A DNA stretch of 64,000 nucleotides, taken from assembly GCF_019024325.1 (NCBI RefSeq), contig NZ_JAFNJS010000006.1, positions 248,001 through 312,000 on the forward strand. Reading direction: 5' to 3'. How positions within the stretch are numbered: position 1 is the stretch's first letter; each line of letters begins with the position of its first letter. The position numbers were made by a program, and so were the translations under genes. This document shows, piece after piece, positions 10,584 to 18,178 of the stretch. The notes beneath the pieces were generated by a model. It was given only the letters and a program-made list of their open reading frames with translations. It had not been told where the DNA came from and did no database searches. The DNA comes from Falsiroseomonas tokyonensis. GTDB taxonomy: Bacteria; Pseudomonadota; Alphaproteobacteria; Acetobacterales; Acetobacteraceae.

Positions 10584-12095
10584 ATGCTCGACCTGCCCCA
10601 CAAGACGCCCGAGGCGCCGACCACCGACCCCTTCGCCCTGGCGCGCGCGCTGTCCGGCGTGCATCTGATCGGCGGGCGCTACGTTCCGGCCCGCTCCGGC
10701 AAGACCTTCCCCGTGGTGAACCCGGCGACCGGCGCGCAGGTGGCGGAGGCCGCGGAAGGCGATGCGGCGGATGTCGATGCCGCGGTGCAGGATGCGGCCC
10801 GCGCCCAGAAGGCCTGGGCCAAGGTGCCCGCCCGCAAGCGCGGCGCCCTGGTGCATGCCTGCGCCGCCGCCATCCGCGCCCATGTCGATGAGCTCGGCCT
10901 GCTGATCGCGCTGGAAACCGGCAAGGCGCTGCGCACAGAATCCCGCGTCGAGGCCAATGTGGTGGCCGATGTCTTCGAATTCTTCGGCGGCCTCGGCGGC
11001 GAGCTGAAGGGTGAGAGCGTGCCCTTCGCCCCCGATGTGCTGTCCGTGACGGTGCGGGAGCCGCTGGGCGTGGTCGGCGCCATCATCCCCTGGAACGTGC
11101 CGATGCTGCTGATGGCGCTGAAGGTCGCGCCCGCCCTCGTCGCCGGCAATGCGGTGGTGGTGAAGTCGGCCGAGGAGGCGCCGCTCGCCGTGCTGCGGAT
11201 CTGCGAGATCATGAACCGCATCCTGCCGCCCGGCGTCTTCAACATGGTCTCCGGCATGGGCCCGGAATGCGGCGCGCCGCTGGTCGCCCATCCGCTGGTG
11301 AAGAAGGTGACCTTCACGGGTTCGGTGGAGACCGGCAAGATCGTCGCCCGCGCGGCCGCCGAGAAGCTGATCCCGGTCACGCTGGAGCTCGGCGGCAAGT
11401 CGCCGATGATCGTCTTCGCCGATTGCAACTTCGAAAAGACCGTCGCCGGCGCGCTCACCTCCATGCGCTTCACCCGCCAGGGGCAGAGCTGCACCGCCGC
11501 CAGCCGCATCTATGTCGAGCGCCCGATCTTCGACCGCTTCGTGGCGGAGATGAAGCAGGCGGTGGACAAGATGGTCATGGGCGACCCGCTGGACGAGAAG
11601 ACGGACATCGGCACTATCGTCAGCCAGGGCCAGCTGGAGAAGGTGAAGGCCTTCATCGAGGAGGGCAAAAAGACGCCCGGCGCCACCGCCCATGTCTGCT
11701 CCACCATGCCGACCGATCCGGCGCTGAAGAAGGGCCTCTTCGTGCAGCCCGTCATCTTCACCGGCCTCGATGGCAGCTCCCGCCTGGTGCGGGAGGAAAT
11801 CTTCGGCCCGGTCACCGTCATCCAGCCCTTCGACGATGCGGAGGCCGTGCTGGCGGAGGCGAATGACAGCGAATACGGCCTGGCGGCCAGCCTCTGGACC
11901 AACAACCTGAAGATCGGCCTGGACCTGGCGCATCGGCTGGAGGCCGGGCTGGTGCAGATCAACCAGAACCTGGTGGTGCAGGCGAACCTGTCCTACGGCG
12001 GCGTGAAGTCCTCGGGCCTCGGCAAGGAAGCTTCGCTGGAATCCATGCTGGAGCACTTCACCCACAAGAAGACCATCATGGTGAATATGGGCTGA
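10584..12095 (+). CDS. NAD(P)-dependent aldehyde dehydrogenase family protein
   Basis: This 503-residue enzyme oxidises an aldehyde to the carboxylate, with the hydride passing to NAD(P). The family residues are in place: N171 (PWNVP), the cofactor Lys in VVKSAEEAP (192-200), FTGS near 244, E268 in LELGGKSP, and nucleophile C303 in RQGQSCTAASR. The start at 10584 follows GGAGGAAA by a few bases. Substrate is unresolved; the sequence resembles the betaine and semialdehyde group only loosely. Two long palindromes lie 20 bp past its stop and may end transcription. Confidence 0.92.
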   Translation: MLDLPHKTPEAPTTDPFALARALSGVHLIGGRYVPARSGKTFPVVNPATGAQVAEAAEGDAADVDAAVQDAARAQKAWAKVPARKRGALVHACAAAIRAHVDELGLLIALETGKALRTESRVEANVVADVFEFFGGLGGELKGESVPFAPDVLSVTVREPLGVVGAIIPWNVPMLLMALKVAPALVAGNAVVVKSAEEAPLAVLRICEIMNRILPPGVFNMVSGMGPECGAPLVAHPLVKKVTFTGSVETGKIVARAAAEKLIPVTLELGGKSPMIVFADCNFEKTVAGALTSMRFTRQGQSCTAASRIYVERPIFDRFVAEMKQAVDKMVMGDPLDEKTDIGTIVSQGQLEKVKAFIEEGKKTPGATAHVCSTMPTDPALKKGLFVQPVIFTGLDGSSRLVREEIFGPVTVIQPFDDAEAVLAEANDSEYGLAASLWTNNLKIGLDLAHRLEAGLVQINQNLVVQANLSYGGVKSSGLGKEASLESMLEHFTHKKTIMVNMG

Positions 12096-12114
12096 GGCTG
12101 CGCCGCCTGCCGGG

Positions 12115-12156
12115 CTACAGCACGATCTGTCCGAATGGACAGATCTCGTGCTGTAG
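12115..12156. terminator. Long palindrome A downstream of the aldehyde dehydrogenase
   Basis: The arms CTACAGCAC-GATCTGTCC and GGACAGATC-TC-GTGCTGTAG pair over 18 bp around a GAAT loop, with one 2-base bulge. It lies between converging genes and could act as a bidirectional terminator, although no long T-run follows. Alternatively it is one unit of an interspersed palindromic repeat, since a second palindrome with the same layout starts 13 bp later. Confidence 0.6.
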
Positions 12157-12168
12157 AAGCTATTGTTT

Positions 12169-12221
12169 CTAAAGCACGAAATCGGTTCACACTGGTTCAG
12201 TGTGAACCGATAGTGCTTTAG
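12169..12221. terminator. Long palindrome B, containing the stop codon of the first exported paralogue
   Basis: The outer arms CTAAAGCAC / GTGCTTTAG (9 bp) and inner arms TCGGTTCACACTG / CAGTGTGAACCGA (13 bp) form an imperfect 53-base palindrome with a small internal loop (GAAA against TA). The TAA stop of the minus-strand gene at 12218-12664 lies inside its right arm. It is likely a transcription end for one or both converging genes, or a REP-type element. Confidence 0.6.
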
Positions 12222-12664
12222 CGTGTACAGTAGGGATGGAAGGACGTGCCCCGCATCGTGATGGTGGCGGGCGTTACCGGGAAGAGCGAGATGGGGCAGG
12301 CATGGGCGACGCTGAAGCCCGTGTCGGAATAGGCTGAGACGCGGACGCCGAGCACGCCCGCCGGCGCCGTGACGCACTGCCGCTGCCCCAGCAGGAAGTT
12401 GGTGCGCGTGCTCAGCTTGATGACGGGCAGCCCCGCGCGCTGGAAGGCATCGATGTCGATGCTGCCGACATAGCCGCCGCGGTGATCGACGCAGATTTCG
12501 ATCGGGCGATCGCTGGGCTGCGCCAGAGCCGGGCCGCTGGCGGCGAGCAGGGCGGCCAGCGCGGCGATGCGGCCAGCGCTGCGCCAAGCGGATGCGCCGT
12601 CTGGCGTCGCATCCGCCCCCTGCGTCACGAGGCTCGTCCTGGGCGTCGTGTGTCGAGGCGACAT
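12218..12664 (-). CDS. Small exported four-cysteine protein, paralogue 1 of 4
   Basis: I recognise no named family. The 148-residue product has a basic N-terminus, a hydrophobic stretch and an Ala-Gln cleavage site (ASGPALAQ), so it is probably exported. The mature part is about 100 residues with four cysteines in the pattern ICV ... GQRQCVTAPAG ... HAC ... PYCTR. These are shared by all four cluster members and suggest two disulfides. The C-terminal strand TITMRGTSFHPYCTR is the most conserved part. It is about 80% identical to paralogue 4 over the mature region (79 of 99 positions by my count). The start at 12664 is chosen because it gives a clean signal peptide. Confidence 0.8.
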   Translation of the reverse strand: MSPRHTTPRTSLVTQGADATPDGASAWRSAGRIAALAALLAASGPALAQPSDRPIEICVDHRGGYVGSIDIDAFQRAGLPVIKLSTRTNFLLGQRQCVTAPAGVLGVRVSAYSDTGFSVAHACPISLFPVTPATITMRGTSFHPYCTR

Positions 12665-12743
12665 GGTGGTTCGGACCTTGCGGCTATGCTGTTCTTCGTG
12701 GGGAAGTGGCGACGCAATTTCGGCCGGGCGCCGGCGGGGCAGG

Positions 12744-13130
12744 TCAGCTGGTGCAATGCGCCTGCAGCGAGGTGCCGCGCATGGTGATGGTGGTCGGCAC
12801 CACCGGCCGGATGCGCAATTGGCAGGCGTCCCGCCCGCCCACCACCGAGAGCGAGACCTGGACCTCCCAGCTGCCGGCCGGCGCGGTGCCGCAGCGCTGC
12901 TGCCCCACCGGCACAGACTCGTCGGTGAGGATGACCTGGGTGTGCAGTCCGCCACCCTCGATGTAGTAGCGCGCCGTGACCATCATGCGGGCGACATAGG
13001 CGCCATTCTGCTGAACGCAGATCCGGGCGGGCGTCGAATTGACCTGCTGCGCCAGGGCCGGCGGGGCAACGAGCAGGGCGGGCAGCAGCAGGCACAGGGC
13101 CGGGGCGACCCGATCAGGGCGATGTGGCAT
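12744..13130 (-). CDS. Small exported four-cysteine protein, paralogue 2 of 4
   Basis: The 128-residue product has a signal peptide (ALCLLLPALLVAPPALAQ) and shares the cysteine frame of the cluster: RICVQQNGAYV, GQQRCGTAPAG, RDACQLRIRPV and TTITMRGTSLQAHCTS. The centre (MMVTARYYIEGGGLHTQ) differs strongly from paralogues 1 and 4. The start at 13130 has AAGGAG eight bases upstream. It lies 28 bp downstream of paralogue 3 and 79 bp upstream of paralogue 1 on the same strand, so they are likely co-transcribed. The function is unknown. Confidence 0.8.
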   Translation of the reverse strand: MPHRPDRVAPALCLLLPALLVAPPALAQQVNSTPARICVQQNGAYVARMMVTARYYIEGGGLHTQVILTDESVPVGQQRCGTAPAGSWEVQVSLSVVGGRDACQLRIRPVVPTTITMRGTSLQAHCTS

Positions 13131-13158
13131 GCGGCATCTCCTTGGCTGGTCGGGCACC

Positions 13159-13539
13159 CTATTGGGTGCAGGAAAACTGCAGGGTGGTCCCGCGCGCGGT
13201 GACGGTGATGGCCCGCACCGGCTGCACCCGGATCCGGCAGGCTTCCAGGAAGTCGGACCCGTTGAAGACGCGGACCAGGATCTCGACCATGGTGGTGCCG
13301 GACGGCGCAGTGACGCAGAGGCCCTGCGCCACCGGAATGCCCGCCTGCAGCCCGAGTACGCGCTCTTCGGTACGCTGGGTGCCACCCACCGGCACCATGC
13401 CCCGGATCTGCGTGCTGATGACGAAGCCGCCGCGATTCTCGACGCAGATGCGATGCTCCTGCGCTTCCGCCGGCGGCGATGCGGCCAGCAGCAGGGCCAG
13501 GGCGGGAAGCGCGAGGGAGGCGTGGCGCAGCCGGATCAT
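13159..13539 (-). CDS. Small exported four-cysteine protein, paralogue 3 of 4
   Basis: The 126-residue product has a signal peptide (LALPALALLLAASPPAEAQ) and a mature part of about 100 residues. It carries the cluster pattern HRICVENRGGFV, GLCVTAPSG, LEACRIRVQPV and TVTARGTTLQFSCTQ. It is the most divergent copy in the centre. The start at 13539 is preceded by GGGGAG at a good distance; the longer frame upstream adds no family sequence. It is followed 28 bp later by paralogue 2. Upstream is a 269-bp AT-richer gap that probably holds the promoter for paralogues 3, 2 and 1. Confidence 0.8.
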   Translation of the reverse strand: MIRLRHASLALPALALLLAASPPAEAQEHRICVENRGGFVISTQIRGMVPVGGTQRTEERVLGLQAGIPVAQGLCVTAPSGTTMVEILVRVFNGSDFLEACRIRVQPVRAITVTARGTTLQFSCTQ

Positions 13540-13599
13540 GGAAACTCCCCTTTTGCGGAAAGCCCGCGCCGCAGGAGGATCTTGGGCGCGAAGGACGAG

Positions 13600-13760
13600 A
13601 CGCAGACAGAAACCGGGGCAGATACAAAAACCAAGAAGCTCTCGCTTCTCCAAAAAATGCAAAATGTGCCGCTGACGATGATCATTCTTGAAACTGCGCG
13701 CGATTTCGTCTGTCCCGGTATTTCGGTTAATGCATTAAGATCATCGCCGTTACGCGGAGA
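13600..13760. promoter_or_regulatory. AT-rich intergenic stretch inside the exported-paralogue cluster
   Basis: In a window that is otherwise very GC-rich, this segment has runs such as CCAAAAAATGCAAAATG and a perfect 12-bp palindrome TTAATGCATTAA at 13727-13738. It also has a small GAAGC-TCTC-GCTTC hairpin near 13636 and the palindrome ATGATCAT. It lies just upstream of paralogue 3 and downstream of paralogue 4. It is a plausible promoter and operator region for the three genes to its left. I could not fix -35 and -10 boxes. Confidence 0.4.
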
Positions 13761-13808
13761 CAAGCGCCTTCCGGTGGCTGCGCGGTCCTGCCAGCGGGCG
13801 CGCCGCGC

Positions 13809-14195
13809 TCAGCGAGTGCAGAAGGGGTGGAAGGACGTTCCCCGCATCGTCACCGTGGTGGGCGCCACCGGAAAGATGGTGATGTGGCAGGCATGGACGA
13901 CGCTGAAGCCTGTGTCGGAATAGGCCGATACACGCACGCCAGTGGCACCGATCGGCGCCGTAACGCATTCCTGCTGGCCCAGCAGGAACTGCGTCCGAGT
14001 GCTGAGCGTGATGACGGGCAGCCCGGCCCGTTGGAACGCAGCGATGTTGAGGCTGCCGATATATCCGCCGCGATGGTCGACGCAGATGACAATGGGACGA
14101 TCGCTGGGTTGCGCCATTCCACGGCCGGCGCCTGCCAGTAGCAGCAACCCCCCCGCGATCCAGACCCTGCGCCGCAGCCCCATTTGCCGCCCCAT
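13809..14195 (-). CDS. Small exported four-cysteine protein, paralogue 4 of 4
   Basis: The 128-residue product has a signal peptide (RVWIAGGLLLLAGAGRGMAQ) and a mature domain nearly the same as paralogue 1. It reads VICVDHRGGYIGSL, GQQECVTAPIG, VHACHITIFPV and TVTMRGTSFHPFCTR. The start at 14195 follows AGGAG by eight bases. It is the outermost and first-transcribed member of the minus-strand cluster. The strong match between the two outermost genes, with divergent copies between them, suggests recent duplication or gene conversion. No named domain is recognised. Confidence 0.8.
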   Translation of the reverse strand: MGRQMGLRRRVWIAGGLLLLAGAGRGMAQPSDRPIVICVDHRGGYIGSLNIAAFQRAGLPVITLSTRTQFLLGQQECVTAPIGATGVRVSAYSDTGFSVVHACHITIFPVAPTTVTMRGTSFHPFCTR

Positions 14196-14506
14196 CCATC
14201 TCGCTCCTGTATCCGTCACAAAACGCGCGCTTGCACCGCTAAGCCTGCTGACCGCGCCGGGGGGCGAGGATGGCGGTCCCCAGCACGAGCGCAGCCCCGA
14301 ATGGGCAGGCGGCACGGTCGTGGCACTCGGGACGACCCCTGGGCGCTTCGTTCAGAGGATACAATCAGCAAAGACCGATGCTGAAGCGGGAACTGCCGAT
14401 CGCCGCCATAGGAAACAGCTTCTGGAACCCACGACTGCATCGCGCCCCTCGCACCGCGTGCCGCCGCGACCTTCCCTTCCCCGCCCATACGGTCCATCTG
14501 GCGCGC
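14196..14506. other. 311-bp divergent gap between exported paralogue 4 and the acylase gene
   Basis: Apart from the AGGAG ribosome-binding site of paralogue 4, I see no motif I can name. A plus-strand open frame runs through the right part into the acylase gene, but its sequence does not resemble the acylase N-terminus and it lacks a signal peptide in that position. I treat it as non-coding. Promoters for both divergent genes should lie here. Confidence 0.5.
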
Positions 14507-16849
14507 ATGCGCTTCCTCCTCCGCCTCGCCGGGCGTCTCCTCCTGCTGGTCCTGCTGCTGGCCGGCCTCGCCACCGCCTTCGCCGCGGCGGTGGTCTTCA
14601 CCAGCCTGCCCGATGCGCGGGAGGAGCTGGCGATCCCCAGCCTCTCCGCCCCGGTCGCCATCACCCTCGATGCCCAGGGCATCCCCCGCATCCGCGCGGA
14701 GACGGAGCGCGATGCGGCCGTGGCGCTGGGCTACCTGCATGCCCGGGACCGCATGTTCCAGATGGAGGCGATGCGCCGCAGCGCCGCCGGGCGGCTGGCG
14801 GAGCTCGCCGGCCCCTCCGCGCTCCGCCTCGACCGCATGTCCCGCACCCTGGGCCTGCTGCCGCGGGCGGAGGCCGACCTCGCCGCGCTCGATCCCGGCA
14901 CGCGGGACATGCTGGAGGCCTATGCGGAGGGGGTGAATGCGCTGATCGCCGCCCGCGGCCGCCTGGCCGCGCCGGAATTCCTGGCGATCGGGGAGCCGGA
15001 GCCCTGGCGGCCCGAACATTCCCTGCTCTGGGGCAAGGTGATGGGCCTATGGCTCTCCGGCAATTGGCGGCGGGAGCTGGAGCGGGCGGCGCTGGTCGCG
15101 GCCCTGCCGCCGGAGAAGGTGGAGGACCTCTGGCCGCGCGATGGCAGCCCCGGCCGGCCGGACCTCGCCGCCGCCCTGCCGAGCCCCGCCCACCTGGCGC
15201 GCGTGCTGCAGGCGATCCCGGTCTTCGGCGAGGATGCGCCGCTGCCCGCCTCGGCCTCCAATGCCTGGGTGGTGGCCGCGCGGCGCAGCGCCAGCGGCGC
15301 GCCGCTGCTGGCGAACGACCCGCATCTCGGCTTCAACGCGCCGATCCTCTGGTATCTGGCGCGCATCGATTTTCCGGATGGCAGCTTCCGGGCCGGCGCC
15401 ACGGCGCCCGGCGTGCCGGCCATCGTCATCGGCCGCAACCAGTCCCTCGCCTGGGGCTTCACCACCACCCATTCGGATACGCAGGACGTCTTTGTCGAGC
15501 GGCTGGCAGGGCCGGATGCCTACCTGACGCCGGAAGGTCCGCGGCCCTTCACGCTGCGGGAGGAGCGCATCGCGGTGCGCGGCCAGTCGGAGCCCGAGAT
15601 TTTGCGGGTGCGGGAGACCAGGCACGGGCCGGTGGTCTCGGACCTCGATGGGCTGGCGGCGGCGGAAGGGCATGTGCTGGCCGTCGCCATGGCCAACCTC
15701 CAGCCGGCCGATACCGCCGCCAGTTCCCTGCTCGCGCTGAACCGCGCCACCTCCGTCGCCGAGGCCCGGGCCGCGGCCGCGCTGTTCAGCAGCCCGCCGC
15801 AGAACCTGATGGTGGCGGATGCGGCCGGGCGCATCGCGCAATACCTGGTCGGCCGCACGCCGGTCCGCGCCGGCGGCGATGGCACCCTGCCGGCGCGCGG
15901 CTGGGACGGCAGCATGGACTGGACCGGCTTCGTGCCCTTCGACGCCATGGCGCATGTCGAGGACCCCGAGAGCGGGCAGATCGCCAATGCCAATTCCCGC
16001 CCGGCGCCGGCCGACCACCCGGTGTTTCTCGGCCGCGACTGGTATGGCGACTGGCGCCTGCGCCGGATCCGTGAATTGCTGGCCGCGCGCCCGACGCATG
16101 ACGCGGCCGGCTTCGCCGCCATGCAGAACGACGTCACCTCCCTGCTCGCCCAGGCGCTGCTGCCGGTGCTGCGCGCGGTGCCGCCGCCGGCGGGCCTCGC
16201 CGCGCGGGCCCATGCGCTGCTGGCGGGCTGGAACGGCGAGATGCGCGCCGATGCGCCGCAGCCGCTGATCTACCACGCCTGGCTCGCCCGTTTCCGGCAG
16301 CTGGCGCTGGAGGCCGGCGGCGCCCCCGAGGGCACCCCGGCCGGCCCGGAATTCACCGAGCGCCTGCTGCTGGACCCCGCCCGCGGCGCCGCCTGGTGCG
16401 GGGCGGAAGGCTGCACGCCGCTGCTGGCTCGCGCGCTGGGCGAGGCCGTCGCGACGCTCGAATCGGCCCAGGGCAGCGACCCGGCCGCCTGGCGCTGGGG
16501 CGCTGCGCACATCGCCAGCTTCGAGCATCCGCTGCTGCGCTTCATCCCCGGCCTGAACCAGATGACCCGCCTGCAGGCCGGCACCGGCGGCGACAACGAG
16601 ACCCTGTCCCGCGGCGGCATGCGCGGCAGCGGCCCCAATCCTTTCGCGCATCAGCACGGCGCCGGGCTGCGCATGGTGGCGGACCTGGCCGAGCCGGACG
16701 GCATCCTGGCCATCATCGCCACCGGCCAGTCCGGCCACCCCATGTCCGATAATTTCGCCAGCCTTCTGGAACGATGGACGAATGGCGACGTTGTGCGCCT
16801 GGGCCGTCAGGCCGGAAACGAGTCGGGGTCCATCCGATTAACCCGTTGA
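14507..16849 (+). CDS. Penicillin acylase family hydrolase (Ntn-type, S45)
   Basis: These enzymes cleave amides such as beta-lactam side chains or acyl-homoserine lactones after self-processing into alpha and beta chains. The 780-residue precursor starts with a hydrophobic signal or anchor (LLLLVLLLAGLATAFAAAVV). The alpha part has the typical YLHARDRMFQMEAMRR (77-92). The autocatalytic nucleophile is S251 in PASASNAWVV, followed by LLANDPHLGFNAPILWYLARID and later the Asn of NANSRPAP. It is predicted to be periplasmic. The start at 14507 gives the best signal peptide, although no strong Shine-Dalgarno is visible. The natural substrate is unknown; quorum-signal acylase is possible. Confidence 0.9.
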   Translation: MRFLLRLAGRLLLLVLLLAGLATAFAAAVVFTSLPDAREELAIPSLSAPVAITLDAQGIPRIRAETERDAAVALGYLHARDRMFQMEAMRRSAAGRLAELAGPSALRLDRMSRTLGLLPRAEADLAALDPGTRDMLEAYAEGVNALIAARGRLAAPEFLAIGEPEPWRPEHSLLWGKVMGLWLSGNWRRELERAALVAALPPEKVEDLWPRDGSPGRPDLAAALPSPAHLARVLQAIPVFGEDAPLPASASNAWVVAARRSASGAPLLANDPHLGFNAPILWYLARIDFPDGSFRAGATAPGVPAIVIGRNQSLAWGFTTTHSDTQDVFVERLAGPDAYLTPEGPRPFTLREERIAVRGQSEPEILRVRETRHGPVVSDLDGLAAAEGHVLAVAMANLQPADTAASSLLALNRATSVAEARAAAALFSSPPQNLMVADAAGRIAQYLVGRTPVRAGGDGTLPARGWDGSMDWTGFVPFDAMAHVEDPESGQIANANSRPAPADHPVFLGRDWYGDWRLRRIRELLAARPTHDAAGFAAMQNDVTSLLAQALLPVLRAVPPPAGLAARAHALLAGWNGEMRADAPQPLIYHAWLARFRQLALEAGGAPEGTPAGPEFTERLLLDPARGAAWCGAEGCTPLLARALGEAVATLESAQGSDPAAWRWGAAHIASFEHPLLRFIPGLNQMTRLQAGTGGDNETLSRGGMRGSGPNPFAHQHGAGLRMVADLAEPDGILAIIATGQSGHPMSDNFASLLERWTNGDVVRLGRQAGNESGSIRLTR

Positions 16850-16850
16850 T

Positions 16851-17363
16851 GTGATGCGGAGAGGTGCCGTGCAGGTCACCCCTGATGAATTCGACGGCGT
16901 GCTGCGGCGGCGCCTGGCCGCCTGGGCGGTGGATGCGCTGCTGCTGTTGGTGCTGTCCTGGCTGGTCTGGGGCGGGGCCGCGCTGCTCGCCATGATGACC
17001 ATCGGCCTGGTCGGCGGGCTGCTGCTGCTGCCCTGGGCGCTGCTGCTGCCCATCCTCTATGGCACGCTGTCCATCGCCTCCCCGCTCTCGGCCACGCCCG
17101 GCCAGGCGCTAATGGGCCTCGCGGTGCGGTCGGAGTTGGATGGCAGCGCGCCGACGCTCGGCCAGGCCTTCACCTCCACCACCCTTTATGCCCTGTCGAT
17201 CGCCGCGGGCGGCGTGCCGCTGCTGGCGCCGCTGTTCTCGCATCGGCGGCGGACGCTGCACGACCTCTTCTCCGGCACGCTGGTGCTGCGCAGCGCGACG
17301 CTGGCCCGGCGCGCATCGACCAAGCCGTCATCGACACGGGGCCTTGCCGCCGAGGATGGTTGA
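16851..17363 (+). CDS. RDD family membrane protein
   Basis: The 170-residue protein shows the RDD pattern: LRRRLAAWAVDALLLLVLSW (Arg then Asp at the first helix), two further hydrophobic helices (about 44-75), and the SATPGQALMGLAVR segment. A last helix is followed by RRRTLHDLFSGTLVLR. RDD proteins are small inner-membrane proteins, some linked to Na+/H+ exchange, most uncharacterised. The gene can start at GTG 16851 or ATG 16854, only one base past the acylase stop. A link to the acylase is suggested only by that spacing. Confidence 0.85.
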   Translation: MMRRGAVQVTPDEFDGVLRRRLAAWAVDALLLLVLSWLVWGGAALLAMMTIGLVGGLLLLPWALLLPILYGTLSIASPLSATPGQALMGLAVRSELDGSAPTLGQAFTSTTLYALSIAAGGVPLLAPLFSHRRRTLHDLFSGTLVLRSATLARRASTKPSSTRGLAAEDG

Positions 17364-17401
17364 TTTGCGGCTGGCTTACGCGGAGACTATGGCCCAATCA
17401 C

Positions 17402-18178
17402 ATGCTGCACCGCCCCGCACGTCGCCCCCAGTTCTTCTACACCACCGCGCCCCTGCCCTGCCCCTACCTGGCCGGGCGGACGGAGCGGAAGATCGTCACC
17501 GAGCTCGCAGGCGCGGAGGCGGAGACGCTGCATGACCGGCTGTCCCGCGCCGGCTTCCGCCGCAGCCACAATATTGCCTATTCGCCGGTCTGCCCGGGCT
17601 GCCGCGCCTGCATCCCGATCCGCATCGTGGCCGGCGAATTCCAGCCGGATCGCACCCAGCGCAGGATCTTCCGGCAGAATGCGGACCTGGTGACGGCGGA
17701 ACTGCCCGCGCGCGCCAGCGCCGAGCAATTCGCCTTGTTCCAGCGCTACCAGGGTGCCCGCCACGGCGATGGCGACATGGCCGCGATGGGCTTCTACGAC
17801 TACCGCGCCATGGTCGAGGACACGCCGATCACCACCGGCATCGTGGAATTCCGCGAGGCGGGCGGCAGGCTGGTGGGGGCCTGCCTGACGGACTGGCTCT
17901 CCGACGGTCTCTCCGCCGTCTATTCCTTCTATGACGCCGAGGCCGCGAAGCGCAGCCTGGGCACCTATACCATCCTCTGGCTGGTCGCCCGCGCCCGGGC
18001 GCTGGGCCTGCCTTACGTCTACCTGGGCTACTGGGTGCCGCAGAGCGCCAAGATGTCCTACAAATCCCGCTTCCGCCCCAGCGAGACCCTTTCGGGCGGC
18101 GTCTGGCGCGTGCTGGCGGAGCACCAGGACCATTCCGAGGCCCTGGCGCCGGAAGAGAAGCTGACCGTCACGGGCTGA
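17402..18178 (+). CDS. bpt: Aspartate/glutamate leucyltransferase (bacterial N-end rule)
   Basis: Bpt adds leucine to proteins with N-terminal Asp or Glu so that ClpS-ClpAP degrades them. The 258-residue product has the family's N-terminal FFYTTAPLPCPYLAGRTERK. It also has HNIAYSPVCPGCRACIPIRI (Cys pairs) and, later, LPYVYLGYWVPQSAKMSYKSRFRP. I start at the ATG at 17402, which aligns with the usual N-terminus. A TTG 14 codons upstream would overlap the RDD stop but adds unrelated sequence. The 3' end overlaps the converging DUF900 gene by 11 bp. Confidence 0.95.
   Translation: MLHRPARRPQFFYTTAPLPCPYLAGRTERKIVTELAGAEAETLHDRLSRAGFRRSHNIAYSPVCPGCRACIPIRIVAGEFQPDRTQRRIFRQNADLVTAELPARASAEQFALFQRYQGARHGDGDMAAMGFYDYRAMVEDTPITTGIVEFREAGGRLVGACLTDWLSDGLSAVYSFYDAEAAKRSLGTYTILWLVARARALGLPYVYLGYWVPQSAKMSYKSRFRPSETLSGGVWRVLAEHQDHSEALAPEEKLTVTG

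Noticed and set aside
10437-12587. Upstream part of a 1119-codon open frame ending in the CoA-transferase
   Set aside because: It is antisense to the aldehyde dehydrogenase and has no family sequence; the CoA-transferase starts at 10436. Long spurious frames are expected at this GC content.
14270-14506. N-terminal extension of the penicillin-acylase frame
   Set aside because: The extra 79 residues lack family similarity and would bury the signal peptide that starts at 14507.
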